Both the position numbers and the translations under genes were made by a program. The notes below the pieces were generated by a model. The model worked only from the letters and a program-made list of their open reading frames with translations. It was not told where the DNA came from and did not search any database. Positions 1-8,675 of a stretch of DNA of 62,311 bases are shown here, piece by piece. The stretch is taken from the NCBI RefSeq assembly GCF_003116035.1, contig NZ_LGQW01000015.1, forward strand, positions 3,362,325 to 3,424,635, read 5' to 3'. This DNA is from Azospirillum sp. TSH64 (GTDB taxonomy: Bacteria > Pseudomonadota > Alphaproteobacteria > Azospirillales > Azospirillaceae). Numbering within the stretch: the stretch's first letter is position 1; every line of letters begins with the position of its first letter.

Positions 1-402
1 GCGCGCCGGCATGGCGGGATCGATCCGGGCCTCGAGCCAGCTTCCTTCGCGCACGACCTGGGCGAACAGGCGGAGCTGGCCGACGGTGCGGCCGCGCTCG
101 CCCTCCAGCCGGGCGCGCGGCAGGCCGGTCTCGGCCATGGCGCGGGTGATGAGGTCGTCGCCGATGTCGAGGATGTTCTGGGCAACCGCCTCGATGAAGG
201 CGGCGCGCTGCTCCAGGCCGGTCTCGCGGAAGGCGTCGAAGGCGGCCCAGGCCAGCGCGCAGGCGCGCTCCACCTCGGCCGCACCGCCGCCGCTGAAGAC
301 GGGGTCCAGCGCCTCGCCGGTGGCGGGGTCGACGGCGCGGAACCCGCCCTGGCCGCCGCGGTGCGCCGTGGCGCCGATCAGCATCTCGCCGGTGATGGTC
401 AT
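1..402 (-). CDS. araE: alpha-ketoglutarate semialdehyde dehydrogenase, N-terminal part (partial)
   Basis: Only the first 134 codons are in the window; the gene continues off the left edge. The protein begins MTITGEMLIGATAHRGGQGG, the N-terminus typical of NAD(P)+-dependent alpha-ketoglutarate semialdehyde dehydrogenases of the aldehyde dehydrogenase superfamily, and continues with the helix-rich cofactor-domain start (residues about 40-130). The family oxidises alpha-ketoglutarate semialdehyde to 2-oxoglutarate, the last step of the non-phosphorylative pentose route. The start is supported by GGAG about 8 bases upstream. It follows araD by 41 bp on the same strand, so araB-araD-araE form one leftward operon. 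The catalytic Cys and Glu lie outside the window, so the substrate rests on context. Confidence 0.85.
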   Translation of the reverse strand, partial: MTITGEMLIGATAHRGGQGGFRAVDPATGEALDPVFSGGGAAEVERACALAWAAFDAFRETGLEQRAAFIEAVAQNILDIGDDLITRAMAETGLPRARLEGERGRTVGQLRLFAQVVREGSWLEARIDPAMPAR

Positions 403-443
403 CTTGGGGTCTCCTTGCCCGAAACTGCTTGCCCGGATGCCGC

Positions 444-1370
444 TCAGCGCGCCCAGCGCAGAACGAGCGGATCGAGACGCTTCGCGGCGTCCAGCAGGCC
501 GTCGCGGCTCATCGGGTGCGGGTTGGCCGTCGGGTGGCGCATGGCGTCGGACGCGATGATGCCGCCCTCCTTCATCAGGATCTTGGCGGTGGCGATGCCG
601 CACTGGCGGTTCTCGTGGTTGATCAGCGGCAGCCAGCGCCCATAGGCCGCCACCGCCGCCTCGCGGTCGCCCGCCAGATAGGGATCGACGATCTGGCGGA
701 TGCCGTCGGGATAGGCGCCGCCGGTCATCGCGCCGGTCGCCCCGGCGTCGAGGTCGGCCAGCAGGGTGATCGCCTCCTCGCCGTCCCACGGCCCTTCGAT
801 GGCGTCGCCGCCCAGCTCGATCAGGGTGCGCAGCTTGGCCGCCGCCTGCGGCACCTCGATCTTGAAGTAGGAGACGTTGGCAATCTCCCGCGCCATCCGC
901 GCCAGCAGCGGGGCGGACAGCGGGGTGCCACTGACCGGCGCATCCTGGATCATGATCGGGATGTCGATGGCGTCCGACACGCGGCTGAAGAACTCGACGA
1001 TGCCGGCTTCCGGCACGCGGATGGTGGCGCCGTGGTAGGGCGGCATCACCATCACCATCGCAGCCCCCAGATCCTGGGCGCGGCGGCTGCGCTCAGCGCA
1101 GGCGCGGGTGCTGAAATGGGTGGTGGTGACGATCACCGGAACCCGGCCGGCGACATGGGCGAGGATGGTCTCCATCAGCAGCGTGCGCTCGTCGTCGGTC
1201 AGCACGAACTGTTCGGAGAAGTTGGCGAGGATGCACAGGCCGGTGGAGCCGGCGTCGATCATGAAATCGACGCAGCGCTTCTGGCCGTCGAGGTCCAGTT
1301 CCCCCGCTTCGGTGAAGATGGTGGGGACGACGGGGAAGACGCCGCGATAGGGGCGGGCGCTGGACGGCAT
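444..1370 (-). CDS. araD: L-2-keto-3-deoxyarabonate dehydratase (DHDPS/NAL family)
   Basis: This 308-residue protein belongs to the dihydrodipicolinate synthase/N-acetylneuraminate lyase family of TIM-barrel Schiff-base enzymes. In the Azospirillum pathway such a protein dehydrates L-2-keto-3-deoxyarabonate (or the D-xylose-derived isomer) to alpha-ketoglutarate semialdehyde. The Schiff-base lysine is probably Lys170 in VSYFKIEVPQ, and the usual DHDPS catalytic-tyrosine region reads MIQDAP instead. The start was placed at MPSSARPYRG because it has AAGGA 11 bases upstream and matches the family length; the frame is open for another 101 codons upstream but that stretch overlaps araB and is arginine-rich shadow sequence. 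It sits between the lactonase and the semialdehyde dehydrogenase genes. The symbol follows Azospirillum usage, not that of E. coli. Confidence 0.88.
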   Translation of the reverse strand: MPSSARPYRGVFPVVPTIFTEAGELDLDGQKRCVDFMIDAGSTGLCILANFSEQFVLTDDERTLLMETILAHVAGRVPVIVTTTHFSTRACAERSRRAQDLGAAMVMVMPPYHGATIRVPEAGIVEFFSRVSDAIDIPIMIQDAPVSGTPLSAPLLARMAREIANVSYFKIEVPQAAAKLRTLIELGGDAIEGPWDGEEAITLLADLDAGATGAMTGGAYPDGIRQIVDPYLAGDREAAVAAYGRWLPLINHENRQCGIATAKILMKEGGIIASDAMRHPTANPHPMSRDGLLDAAKRLDPLVLRWAR

Positions 1371-1426
1371 GGCGGGAAAATCCTTCCTCGAAATCGAATC
1401 GGCAGACAGCACTCGGCGGTCGGGAC

Positions 1427-2311
1427 TCAGGGCGACGGAGGCCCGAACCGTCCGGGCGGCAGGCCGCGGACGCCGGGGTCGCACTCGAACAGCGCACCGG
1501 CCAGCGGCTCGTCCGGCCGGCCGTGCGCCGCGGTGGTGATGAACAGCCGGTCCAGATCCGGACCGGCGAAGACGCAGGAGGTGACGCGGGAGACCGGCAG
1601 GGCGATGGCGCGGTCGAGCGTGCCGTCGGGACGGAAGCGGCTGACGCGCCCGCCGTCCCAATGGCAGACCCACAGCCCGCCCTCGGCGTCGCAGGTCATG
1701 CCGTCGGGATAGCCGTCGGCCTCGGTGAAGCGGATGTGGACGCGCTTGCCCGACAGGCTGCCGTCGGCGCCGATGTCGAAAGCGTAGACCGTCCGCGCCG
1801 CGCTGTCGGTGTGGTAGATTGTCCGCCCGTCCGGCGCCAGCGCCGGCCCGTTGGCGACGGTGTAGCCCTCGTCGACCGGCGTGACCGCGCCATCGGGGTC
1901 GATGCGGTAGAAGCTGCCGGCCGGCGCCTCCTCCGCATCGTCCATGCTGCCGACCCAGAGCCGGCCGTCGCGGTCGGCCTTGCCGTCATTCAGGCGGTTG
2001 CCCGGCTTGTCCGGCTCGATCCGCGCGATCTCCTCGCCGACGACCGCCGCCTCGCCCGGCTCCAACCGCAGCCGGACCACCCGGCGCGAGCGCAAGCCCG
2101 CGACGAAGCCGTCGCCGTCGGCGCTCTCCACCAGCCAGCAGGCGGCGTCATCCAGATCCCATCCTGCCTGCGAGCCGTCCGACAGGCCGTGGCGCAGGAT
2201 GCGGGATCCGCGGATATCGACGAAATAGACGGCATCCTGCCGCGGGGACCAGAGCGGACCTTCCCCAAGCACAGCCCGGGCCTGCCAGACGCAACGCGCT
2301 TCCTGCGCCAT
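1427..2311 (-). CDS. araB: L-arabinolactonase, SMP-30/gluconolactonase family
   Basis: The 294-residue product is an SMP-30/gluconolaconase/LRE-like six-bladed beta-propeller. It should open L-arabino-gamma-lactone (or a xylono/galactonolactone) to the sugar acid in the cytoplasm. Metal-site motifs are visible: Glu17 in LGEGPLW, Asn in GNRLNDGKADRDGRLWVGSMD and Asp in YHTDSAARTVYAFD. The start has GGGGGAG ten bases upstream; the open frame extends 18 codons further without a better ribosome-binding site. It is the first gene of the leftward araB-araD-araE operon and is divergent from gbpR, with a shared 212-bp control region. The lactone specificity is inferred from the neighbours. Confidence 0.88.
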   Translation of the reverse strand: MAQEARCVWQARAVLGEGPLWSPRQDAVYFVDIRGSRILRHGLSDGSQAGWDLDDAACWLVESADGDGFVAGLRSRRVVRLRLEPGEAAVVGEEIARIEPDKPGNRLNDGKADRDGRLWVGSMDDAEEAPAGSFYRIDPDGAVTPVDEGYTVANGPALAPDGRTIYHTDSAARTVYAFDIGADGSLSGKRVHIRFTEADGYPDGMTCDAEGGLWVCHWDGGRVSRFRPDGTLDRAIALPVSRVTSCVFAGPDLDRLFITTAAHGRPDEPLAGALFECDPGVRGLPPGRFGPPSP

Positions 2312-2523
2312 CCCGCTTAACTCCCCCTCGCTTCGCTCTTTCGCCCCGGAGTTGGCCCCCGGCAAATCGCCGTCACCGGTGAATTCTTAAATTTGTTGAC
2401 GGCGCAAACGATAAGAGGCCTCTTGATAATCGTCCAATACGAAGATCGGCGCTTGCGATACCAAATGTCGTATCCCGACGTCTGCTATCAAGTCGCCGCC
2501 GCCCCATCGGAGGCCGCACCCCC
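2312..2523. promoter_or_regulatory. divergent araB/gbpR control region
   Basis: The 212-bp gap separates the leftward araB operon from the rightward regulator gene. It is clearly more AT-rich than its flanks between 2380 and 2480. It holds a perfect 12-bp palindrome AAGAGGCCTCTT (2413-2424), a TTTG-N9-CAAA dyad near 2393-2409, and the GATAC-N8-GTATC dyad listed separately. A leftward promoter guess is TTGGAC/TTATCG with a 17-bp spacer reading away from the GATAC dyad. LysR proteins normally bind between divergent promoters such as these. Confidence 0.6.
2457..2474. promoter_or_regulatory. candidate GbpR operator upstream of araB
   Basis: GATAC (2457-2461), eight bases CAAATGTC, then GTATC (2470-2474). 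The same arm-spacer-arm design, GATAC-CGAAATGC-ATATC, occurs at 3522-3539 in front of chvE. Both sites precede operons of the same pathway and flank the LysR gene gbpR, so they are good candidates for its binding site. Confidence 0.55.
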
Positions 2524-3516
2524 GTGACCCCGCAACGTTTTCCGCCGAACTGGTTCCAGAAGGCGCGGCTGAAGCTGCGCCATCTCCAGCTGTTCGCGGC
2601 GCTCGACGAACACCGCAACCTGCACCGCGCCGCCGCCAGCCTGAACATGTCGCAGCCCGCCGCCTCCAAGCTGCTGGGCGACCTGGAGGAGACGCTGGGC
2701 ATCGAGCTGTTCGACCGCCATGGCCGCGGGATCGAGCCGAACTGGTACGGCAGCCTCATGATCCGCCACGCCCGGATGATCCTCAGCGAGTTGCAGGAGA
2801 CGGGCGAGGAGCTGAACGCCCTTCTCGCCGGCCACAGCGGCCGGGTGTCCATCGGCACCGTCATGGCCCCGGCGGTGGAACTGGTGGTGCCGGTCATCAG
2901 CAGCCTGACCCGCGACCATCCCAACCTGAAGGTCGCCGTGGCGGTGGAGACCAGCGACGTGCTGGCCGACCGGGTCCACCAGGGGGTGATGGATTTCGCC
3001 ATCGGCCGCCTGCCCGGCCATTACGACCCGACCGCCTTCGAGTATCAGGAGATCAGCAGCGAGGAGCTGTGCTTCATCTGCCATGACAGCAACCCGCTGC
3101 TCCGGCTCGGCCGTCCGCTGACCGCTGCGGATCTGTCCGACGCCACCTGGATCCTCCAGCCGGTCGGCACCCTGCTGCGCGACCGGGTGGAGGCCCTGTT
3201 CCGCGCCGAGGGCGCCCGGCTGCCGCACCGGGTGATCGAAAGCGCCTCTCCGGTCATCTCGATGGCGATGGTGGCGGAAACCGAGTCGATCACCGTCTTC
3301 GCCCGCGCGCTGGCCCAGGTGTTCTCGCCCAGCGGCTGCTGCGCGATCATGCCCTTCCACAAGCGGTTCAGCGTCGAGCCCTACGGCATCTTCTGGCTGA
3401 AGGACCGGCCGCTGTCGCCGGGTGCGCGCACCGTGCTGTCGGCCGTCCGCGCCGCCTCGGAACTGAAGATGCGCCTTGTCGCCGCCAGCCCCGCCGCCAC
3501 CACTGCGGCACGGTGA
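2524..3516 (+). CDS. gbpR: LysR-family regulator of sugar uptake, GbpR-like
   Basis: This 330-residue LysR-type regulator has a winged helix-turn-helix at about residues 15-75 (LRHLQLFAALDEHRNLHRAAASLNMSQ region) and a LysR substrate-binding domain from about residue 100. The long N-terminal lead MTPQRFPPNWFQKARLKLRHL and the position beside chvE-gguAB match GbpR of Agrobacterium and Azospirillum, which activates the sugar-binding protein gene in response to arabinose, galactose or fucose. The start is a GTG with GGAGG ten bases upstream. It is divergent from araB and followed 165 bp later by chvE. The inducer is inferred, not visible. Confidence 0.85.
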   Translation: MTPQRFPPNWFQKARLKLRHLQLFAALDEHRNLHRAAASLNMSQPAASKLLGDLEETLGIELFDRHGRGIEPNWYGSLMIRHARMILSELQETGEELNALLAGHSGRVSIGTVMAPAVELVVPVISSLTRDHPNLKVAVAVETSDVLADRVHQGVMDFAIGRLPGHYDPTAFEYQEISSEELCFICHDSNPLLRLGRPLTAADLSDATWILQPVGTLLRDRVEALFRAEGARLPHRVIESASPVISMAMVAETESITVFARALAQVFSPSGCCAIMPFHKRFSVEPYGIFWLKDRPLSPGARTVLSAVRAASELKMRLVAASPAATTAAR

Positions 3517-3521
3517 CGAAC

Positions 3522-3539
3522 GATACCGAAATGCATATC
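3522..3539. promoter_or_regulatory. candidate GbpR operator upstream of chvE
   Basis: GATAC (3522-3526), spacer CGAAATGC, ATATC (3535-3539). It mirrors the site at 2457-2474 with identical 18-bp geometry. A TTGACA -35 element follows at 3560-3565 with a weak GATTGCT about 18 bases later, so the dyad sits just upstream of the likely chvE promoter, the usual place for a LysR activator. Confidence 0.55.
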
Positions 3540-3681
3540 GATTTGCCGAATAATCATATTTGACAGTTATGGGAAAAGGGAGGATTGCTAGGGACACCAA
3601 CCATCGCGTCCAACGCCATCCGCGCCACAGAACGCGGGGGCGGCGTATCGCGTGCCGTAGTAACGGGGAGGATTCCGGTCC

Positions 3682-4773
3682 ATGTCGTCCGCCAAGCGCA
3701 CTTCCTTCAGCTCCAAACTGGCCGGCCTCGCCGTCGGCCTGATCGTCGTCGCCGGTGCCGCCGCCGTCCCGGCCATGGCCCAGGACAAGCCGACCGTCGG
3801 CATCGCCATGCCGACCAAGTCGTCGGCGCGCTGGATCGACGACGGCAACAACATGGTCAAGTATTTCCAGGAAAAGGGATACAAGACCGACCTGCAATAT
3901 GCAGAGGACGACATCCCCAACCAGCTCGCCCAGATCGAGAACATGGTCACCAAGAACGACAAGGTTCTGGTGATCGCCGCCATCGACGGGACGACGCTGA
4001 CCGACGTGCTGCAGAAGGCCGCCGAGCGCGGCGTGAAGGTCATCGCCTACGACCGCCTGATCCGCGGCTCGGCCAACGTCGATTACTACGCCACCTTCGA
4101 CAACTTCCAGGTCGGCGTCCTCCAGGCCTCCTACATCGAGAAGGCGCTCGGGCTGAAGGACGGCAAGGGTCCGTTCAACATCGAGCTGTTCGGCGGCTCG
4201 CCCGACGACAACAACGCCTACTTCTTCTACAACGGCGCCATGTCGGTGCTGCAGCCCTACATCGACAGCGGCAAGCTGAAGGTCGGCAGCGGCCAGGTCG
4301 GCATGGACAAGGTGTCGACCCTGCGCTGGGACGGCGCCGTCGCCCAGGCCCGCATGGACAATCTGCTGAGCGCCTATTACGGCAACAAGCGGGTCGACGC
4401 CGTGCTGTCGCCCTATGACGGGCTGAGCATCGGCATCATCTCGTCGCTGAAGGGTGTCGGCTACGGCTCCGCCTCGCAGCCGATGCCGGTCGTCACCGGG
4501 CAGGACGCCGAGGTGCAGTCGGTCAAGTCGATCCTGGCGGGCGAGCAGCGCTCCACCGTCTTCAAGGACACCCGCGAGCTGGCGAAGGTCACGGTCGGCA
4601 TGGTCGACGACCTGCTGGCCGGCCGCACCCCGCAGGTCAACGACACCAAGACCTACGACAACGGCAAGAAGGTGGTTCCCTCCTATCTGCTGAAGCCGGT
4701 CAGCGTCGACGCCACCAACTGGAAGCAGGTCCTGGTCGACGGCGGCTACTACAAGGAATCGCAGATCAAGTGA
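3682..4773 (+). CDS. chvE: periplasmic sugar-binding protein ChvE/SbpA-like
   Basis: The 363-residue protein is a type I periplasmic sugar-binding protein (Peripla_BP_4). A signal peptide covers residues 1-33 with cleavage after PAMA, followed by [22 protein letters not shown], the ChvE/xylose-binding N-terminus. It should bind L-arabinose, D-galactose or D-xylose in the periplasm and deliver it to GguAB. In Azospirillum and Agrobacterium the same protein also presents sugar to chemoreceptors, which fits the chemoreceptor gene at 8.7 kb. GGGGAGGA lies just upstream of the ATG. The gap to gguA is 83 bp. Confidence 0.92.
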   Translation: MSSAKRTSFSSKLAGLAVGLIVVAGAAAVPAMAQDKPTVGIAMPTKSSARWIDDGNNMVKYFQEKGYKTDLQYAEDDIPNQLAQIENMVTKNDKVLVIAAIDGTTLTDVLQKAAERGVKVIAYDRLIRGSANVDYYATFDNFQVGVLQASYIEKALGLKDGKGPFNIELFGGSPDDNNAYFFYNGAMSVLQPYIDSGKLKVGSGQVGMDKVSTLRWDGAVAQARMDNLLSAYYGNKRVDAVLSPYDGLSIGIISSLKGVGYGSASQPMPVVTGQDAEVQSVKSILAGEQRSTVFKDTRELAKVTVGMVDDLLAGRTPQVNDTKTYDNGKKVVPSYLLKPVSVDATNWKQVLVDGGYYKESQIK

Positions 4774-4856
4774 GTGAGCGGCGCGGGAGGGGGTGCCGAC
4801 CGGCGCCCTCCCCCGCGCTCCGCCCAACAGCGGATCGGGCGTTCAGAGGTTCATAC

Positions 4857-6437
4857 ATGGACAGCATTCTTGAGATGCGCGGCATCACCAAGACGTTTCC
4901 GGGTGTCAAGGCGCTCGACAACGTCAACCTCTCGGTCCGCGAGGGGGAGATCCACGCGCTGATCGGCGAAAACGGCGCCGGAAAATCGACGCTGATGAAG
5001 GTGCTGAGCGGCGTCTATCCGCACGGCACCTACGAGGGCGAAATCCGTTTCGGCGGCCAGCCCGTCGCCTTTCGCGGCATCGCCGACAGCGAGAAGCTGG
5101 GCATCATCATCATCCACCAGGAACTGGCGCTGGTTCCGCTGCTGTCGATCACCGAGAACCTGTTTCTCGGCAACGAGCAGGCGAAACGCGGCCGCATCGA
5201 CTGGGTCGCCGCCACCGCCCGCGCGCGCGAACTGCTGCGCATGGTCGGGCTGACAGATTCGCCGGAGACGCTGATCACCGACATCGGCGTCGGCAAGCAG
5301 CAGCTGGTCGAGATCGCCAAGGCGTTGTCCAAGCAGGTCAAGCTGTTGATCCTCGACGAGCCGACCGCCAGCCTGAACGAGAGCGACAGCGACGCGCTGC
5401 TGGAACTTCTGCTGCGCTTCAAGGAGCAGGGCATCTCCTCCATCCTGATCTCGCACAAGCTGAACGAGATCGCCAAGGTCGCCGACCGCGTCACCATCCT
5501 GCGCGACGGCACCACGGTGGAGACGCTGGACTGCCACGACGCACCGATCAGCCAGGACCGCATCATCAAGGGCATGGTCGGCCGCGACCTCGCCGACCGC
5601 TATCCGCGCCGCACCAGCAATCCGGGCGGCATCCTGTTCGAGGTGAAGGACTGGAGCGCCGACCACCCCATCCATGCCGGCCGCCGCGTGGTCAAGGACA
5701 TCGACCTGCATGTGCGCCGCGGCGAGGTGGTGGGCATCGCCGGCCTGATGGGCGCCGGCCGCACCGAATTCGCCATGAGCCTGTTCGGCCGCTCCTACGG
5801 CCGCAACATCCGGGGGCAGGCCTTCCTCGACGGGCACGAGATCGACGTTTCGACGATCAGCAAAGCGATGGGCAACGGGCTGGCCTATGCCACCGAGGAC
5901 CGCAAGCATTACGGCCTCGTGCTCGACAACGACATCCGCCACAACGTGACGCTGGCCAATCTGGACGGTGTCGCCAAGCGCGGCGTCATCCACCATGAGC
6001 GCGAGATCGAGGTCGCCAACGACTTCCGCCGCCGCCTGCGCATCCGCTGTTCGGACGTGTTCCAGCAGACGGTCAATCTGTCCGGCGGCAACCAGCAGAA
6101 GGTCGTGCTCAGCAAATGGCTGTTCGCCGACCCCAAGGTGCTGATCCTGGACGAGCCGACCCGCGGAATCGACGTCGGCGCCAAATATGAAATCTACACC
6201 ATCGTCAACCAGCTGGTGGCCGAGGGCCGCGGCGTCATCCTGATCTCGTCCGAACTGCCGGAGCTTCTGGGTGTCGCCGACCGCATCTATGTGATGAACG
6301 AAGGCGCCCTGGTCGCCGAGATGCCGGCGGCCGAGGCCAGCCAGGAAAAGATCATGCACGCCATCATGTCGTCCGCCTCGAAAGCCACGGCAGCCCGCGC
6401 CGCCGTCGCCGCTGCCGCCCGGGAGTCCCTGCAATGA
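4857..6437 (+). CDS. gguA: sugar ABC transporter ATP-binding protein GguA (XylG-like)
   Basis: This 526-residue ATPase has two fused nucleotide-binding domains as in all CUT2 sugar importers. The first has a complete Walker [10 protein letters not shown] (residues 37-45) and Walker [12 protein letters not shown]. The second has the degenerate P-loop [10 protein letters not shown] usual for this class, then LSGGNQQKV and [16 protein letters not shown]. The frame is open from 4770, but the conserved N-terminus [20 protein letters not shown] starts at 4857. Its stop overlaps the start of gguB (ATGA), so the two are translationally coupled. It energises uptake of the sugar captured by ChvE. Confidence 0.92.
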   Translation: MDSILEMRGITKTFPGVKALDNVNLSVREGEIHALIGENGAGKSTLMKVLSGVYPHGTYEGEIRFGGQPVAFRGIADSEKLGIIIIHQELALVPLLSITENLFLGNEQAKRGRIDWVAATARARELLRMVGLTDSPETLITDIGVGKQQLVEIAKALSKQVKLLILDEPTASLNESDSDALLELLLRFKEQGISSILISHKLNEIAKVADRVTILRDGTTVETLDCHDAPISQDRIIKGMVGRDLADRYPRRTSNPGGILFEVKDWSADHPIHAGRRVVKDIDLHVRRGEVVGIAGLMGAGRTEFAMSLFGRSYGRNIRGQAFLDGHEIDVSTISKAMGNGLAYATEDRKHYGLVLDNDIRHNVTLANLDGVAKRGVIHHEREIEVANDFRRRLRIRCSDVFQQTVNLSGGNQQKVVLSKWLFADPKVLILDEPTRGIDVGAKYEIYTIVNQLVAEGRGVILISSELPELLGVADRIYVMNEGALVAEMPAAEASQEKIMHAIMSSASKATAARAAVAAAARESLQ

Positions 6438-7633
6438 GCGCCGAACTGAACCTGCCGGCAGCGCCGCCGCGCCAGGCCTCGATGGCCAAGTTCCTGAAGA
6501 GCCACATGCGCGATTACGGCATGCTGATCTCGCTGCTGGCGATCGTGGCGTTCTTCCAGTACATGACCAACGGTACGCTGCTGCAGCCGCTGAACCTGAC
6601 CAACCTCGTCCTGCAGAACAGCTACATCGTCATCATGGCGCTGGGCATGCTGCTGGTGATCGTCGCCGGGCACATCGATTTGTCGGTGGGCTCCATCGTC
6701 GGCTTCATCGGCGCGCTGGCCGCCATCCTGATGGTGCAGTTCCACTGGCACTTCATCCCCACCGCCATCGTCAGCCTGTTGGCGGGGGCCGCCATCGGCG
6801 CCGCCCAGGGCTATTGGGTCGCCTATTTCCGCATCCCGTCCTTCATCGTGACGCTGGCCGGCATGCTGGTGTTCCGCGGCCTCAGCCTCGCGCTGCTGGC
6901 CGGACAGTCGGTCGGCCCCTTCCCGGTGGAGTTCCAGCGCCTCAGCTCCGGCTTCATCCCGGACATCTTCGGCACCGAGGGCTTCCACACCACCACGATG
7001 GTGCTGTGCCTCGCCACCCCGGCGATCCTGATCGCCTTCAGCGTCGCCGCCCGCCTGCGCCGCCACCGCTTCGCCATCGAACAGGAGCCGCTGGTCCTGT
7101 TCCTGCTGAAGAGCGCCGGGCTGTTCGCGGTGGTCGCCTATGTCGGCTGGCTGCTGTCGACCTACAAGGGCCTGCCCAACGTCCTGATCATCATGGCGCT
7201 GCTGATCGGCATCTATGCCTTCGTCACCCGCGACACCACCATCGGCCGGCGCATCTACGCGCTGGGCGGCAACGAGAAGGCCGCCAAGCTGTCGGGCATC
7301 GACACCCGCCGCCTGTCCTTCTACACCTTCGTCAACATGGGCGTGCTTGCCGCACTCGCCGGCCTGATCTTCGCCGCCCGCCTCAACACCGCGACGCCGA
7401 AGGCCGGCGTGTCCTTCGAGCTGGACGTGATCGCCGCCTGCTTCATCGGCGGCGCCTCGGCCTCGGGTGGCGTCGGCCGGGTGACGGGTGCGGTGATCGG
7501 CGCCTTCATCATGGGCGTGATGAACAACGGCATGTCGATCGTCGGCATCGGCATCGACTGGCAGCAGGTGATCAAGGGTCTGGTGCTGCTCGCCGCCGTC
7601 TGCTTCGACGTCTACAACAAGGGCAAGGCCTGA
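6434..7633 (+). CDS. gguB: sugar ABC transporter permease GguB (XylH-like)
   Basis: The 399-residue product is a CUT2-family permease with about ten membrane segments, including [17 protein letters not shown] near the N-terminus and the conserved [19 protein letters not shown] loop. Near the C-terminus [16 protein letters not shown] and [37 protein letters not shown] segments are the family EAA-like cytoplasmic contact and channel region. At 399 residues it is longer than RbsC-type permeases and fits the XylH/GguB subgroup. It pairs with gguA and chvE. Confidence 0.92.
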   Translation: MSAELNLPAAPPRQASMAKFLKSHMRDYGMLISLLAIVAFFQYMTNGTLLQPLNLTNLVLQNSYIVIMALGMLLVIVAGHIDLSVGSIVGFIGALAAILMVQFHWHFIPTAIVSLLAGAAIGAAQGYWVAYFRIPSFIVTLAGMLVFRGLSLALLAGQSVGPFPVEFQRLSSGFIPDIFGTEGFHTTTMVLCLATPAILIAFSVAARLRRHRFAIEQEPLVLFLLKSAGLFAVVAYVGWLLSTYKGLPNVLIIMALLIGIYAFVTRDTTIGRRIYALGGNEKAAKLSGIDTRRLSFYTFVNMGVLAALAGLIFAARLNTATPKAGVSFELDVIAACFIGGASASGGVGRVTGAVIGAFIMGVMNNGMSIVGIGIDWQQVIKGLVLLAAVCFDVYNKGKA

Positions 7634-7680
7634 CGGCGGTCTTGTGACCGCCCTCCCCTTCCCCGACCGGACATATCGCC

Positions 7681-8619
7681 ATGACGCTCCCCACCCTCGG
7701 ACTTGTCGGTCTGGGAAAGATCGCCCGCGACCAGCACATCCCCGCCATCGCCGCCACCGGCCTGTTCAAGCTCGCCGCCGTGGTCAGCCCGGACGGTGCG
7801 ACCGCTGAGGGCGTGCCGAGCTTCCGCTCCCAGGCCGAGATGCTGGCGGCCCTGCCCGGCCTCGACGCGGTGGCGCTCTGCACCCCGCCGGCCGTCCGCC
7901 ACGGCCTGACGGTCGAGGCGCTGCGCGCCGGCAAGCATGTGCTGATCGAGAAGCCGCCCGCCGCCACCCTGTCGGAGCTTCACGATCTGGCGGCGGAGGC
8001 GGAGACCGCGCGCCGCACCCTGTTCACCGCCTGGCATTCGCAGTTCAACCCGGCGGTCGAGGAAACCAAGCGCCGGCTCGCCCACACCGACATCCGCAGC
8101 GTCGCCATCACCTGGAAGGAGGATGTCCGGCGCTGGCATCCCGGCCAGGACTGGATCTTCGCGGCGGGCGGCTTCGGCGTGTTCGATCCCGGCATCAACG
8201 CCCTGTCGATCCTGACCGACATCCTGCCGGCCCCGGTCTTCGTCCGCGCCGCCGACCTGCATGTGCCGGCCAACCGCGACACCCCCATCGCCGCGACGCT
8301 GGAGATGGGTGCCGCCCCCGGCTCCCGCATCGGCCGCGTCACCGCCGACTTCGACTTCCTCCAGCAGGGCGAGCAGACCTGGTCCATCGTCATCCACACC
8401 GCCGATGGCCGCCTCGACCTCACCCATGGCGGCACCCGCCTGTTCGTGGATGGCGCGCCGGTGCTGGCCGAGCCCGACACCGAATACCAGCGCATCTACC
8501 GCCACTTCCACCGGCTGATGACGGACGGGGCGAGCGACGTCGACGGCCGTCCGCTGTCGCTGGTCGCCGACGCCTGCATGGTCGGCCGCTGGCACCGCAC
8601 CGACACCTTCGACTGGTAG
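7681..8619 (+). CDS. araA: L-arabinose 1-dehydrogenase (Gfo/Idh/MocA family)
   Basis: The 312-residue enzyme has an N-terminal Rossmann domain ([22 protein letters not shown]) and the EKPP segment of Gfo/Idh/MocA oxidoreductases. The stretch [15 protein letters not shown] followed by [17 protein letters not shown] matches my memory of the Azospirillum brasilense NAD(P)+ L-arabinose 1-dehydrogenase almost residue for residue. It oxidises L-arabinose (and D-galactose) to the lactone in the cytoplasm, feeding AraB. It follows gguB by 47 bp and probably shares its transcript. The ribosome-binding site is weak. Confidence 0.88.
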   Translation: MTLPTLGLVGLGKIARDQHIPAIAATGLFKLAAVVSPDGATAEGVPSFRSQAEMLAALPGLDAVALCTPPAVRHGLTVEALRAGKHVLIEKPPAATLSELHDLAAEAETARRTLFTAWHSQFNPAVEETKRRLAHTDIRSVAITWKEDVRRWHPGQDWIFAAGGFGVFDPGINALSILTDILPAPVFVRAADLHVPANRDTPIAATLEMGAAPGSRIGRVTADFDFLQQGEQTWSIVIHTADGRLDLTHGGTRLFVDGAPVLAEPDTEYQRIYRHFHRLMTDGASDVDGRPLSLVADACMVGRWHRTDTFDW

Positions 8620-8675
8620 CAGCGCCCCGCAACAGGGCCCCAAAACTGGGCCCCGAAACTGGGAGATCCCCCCGC

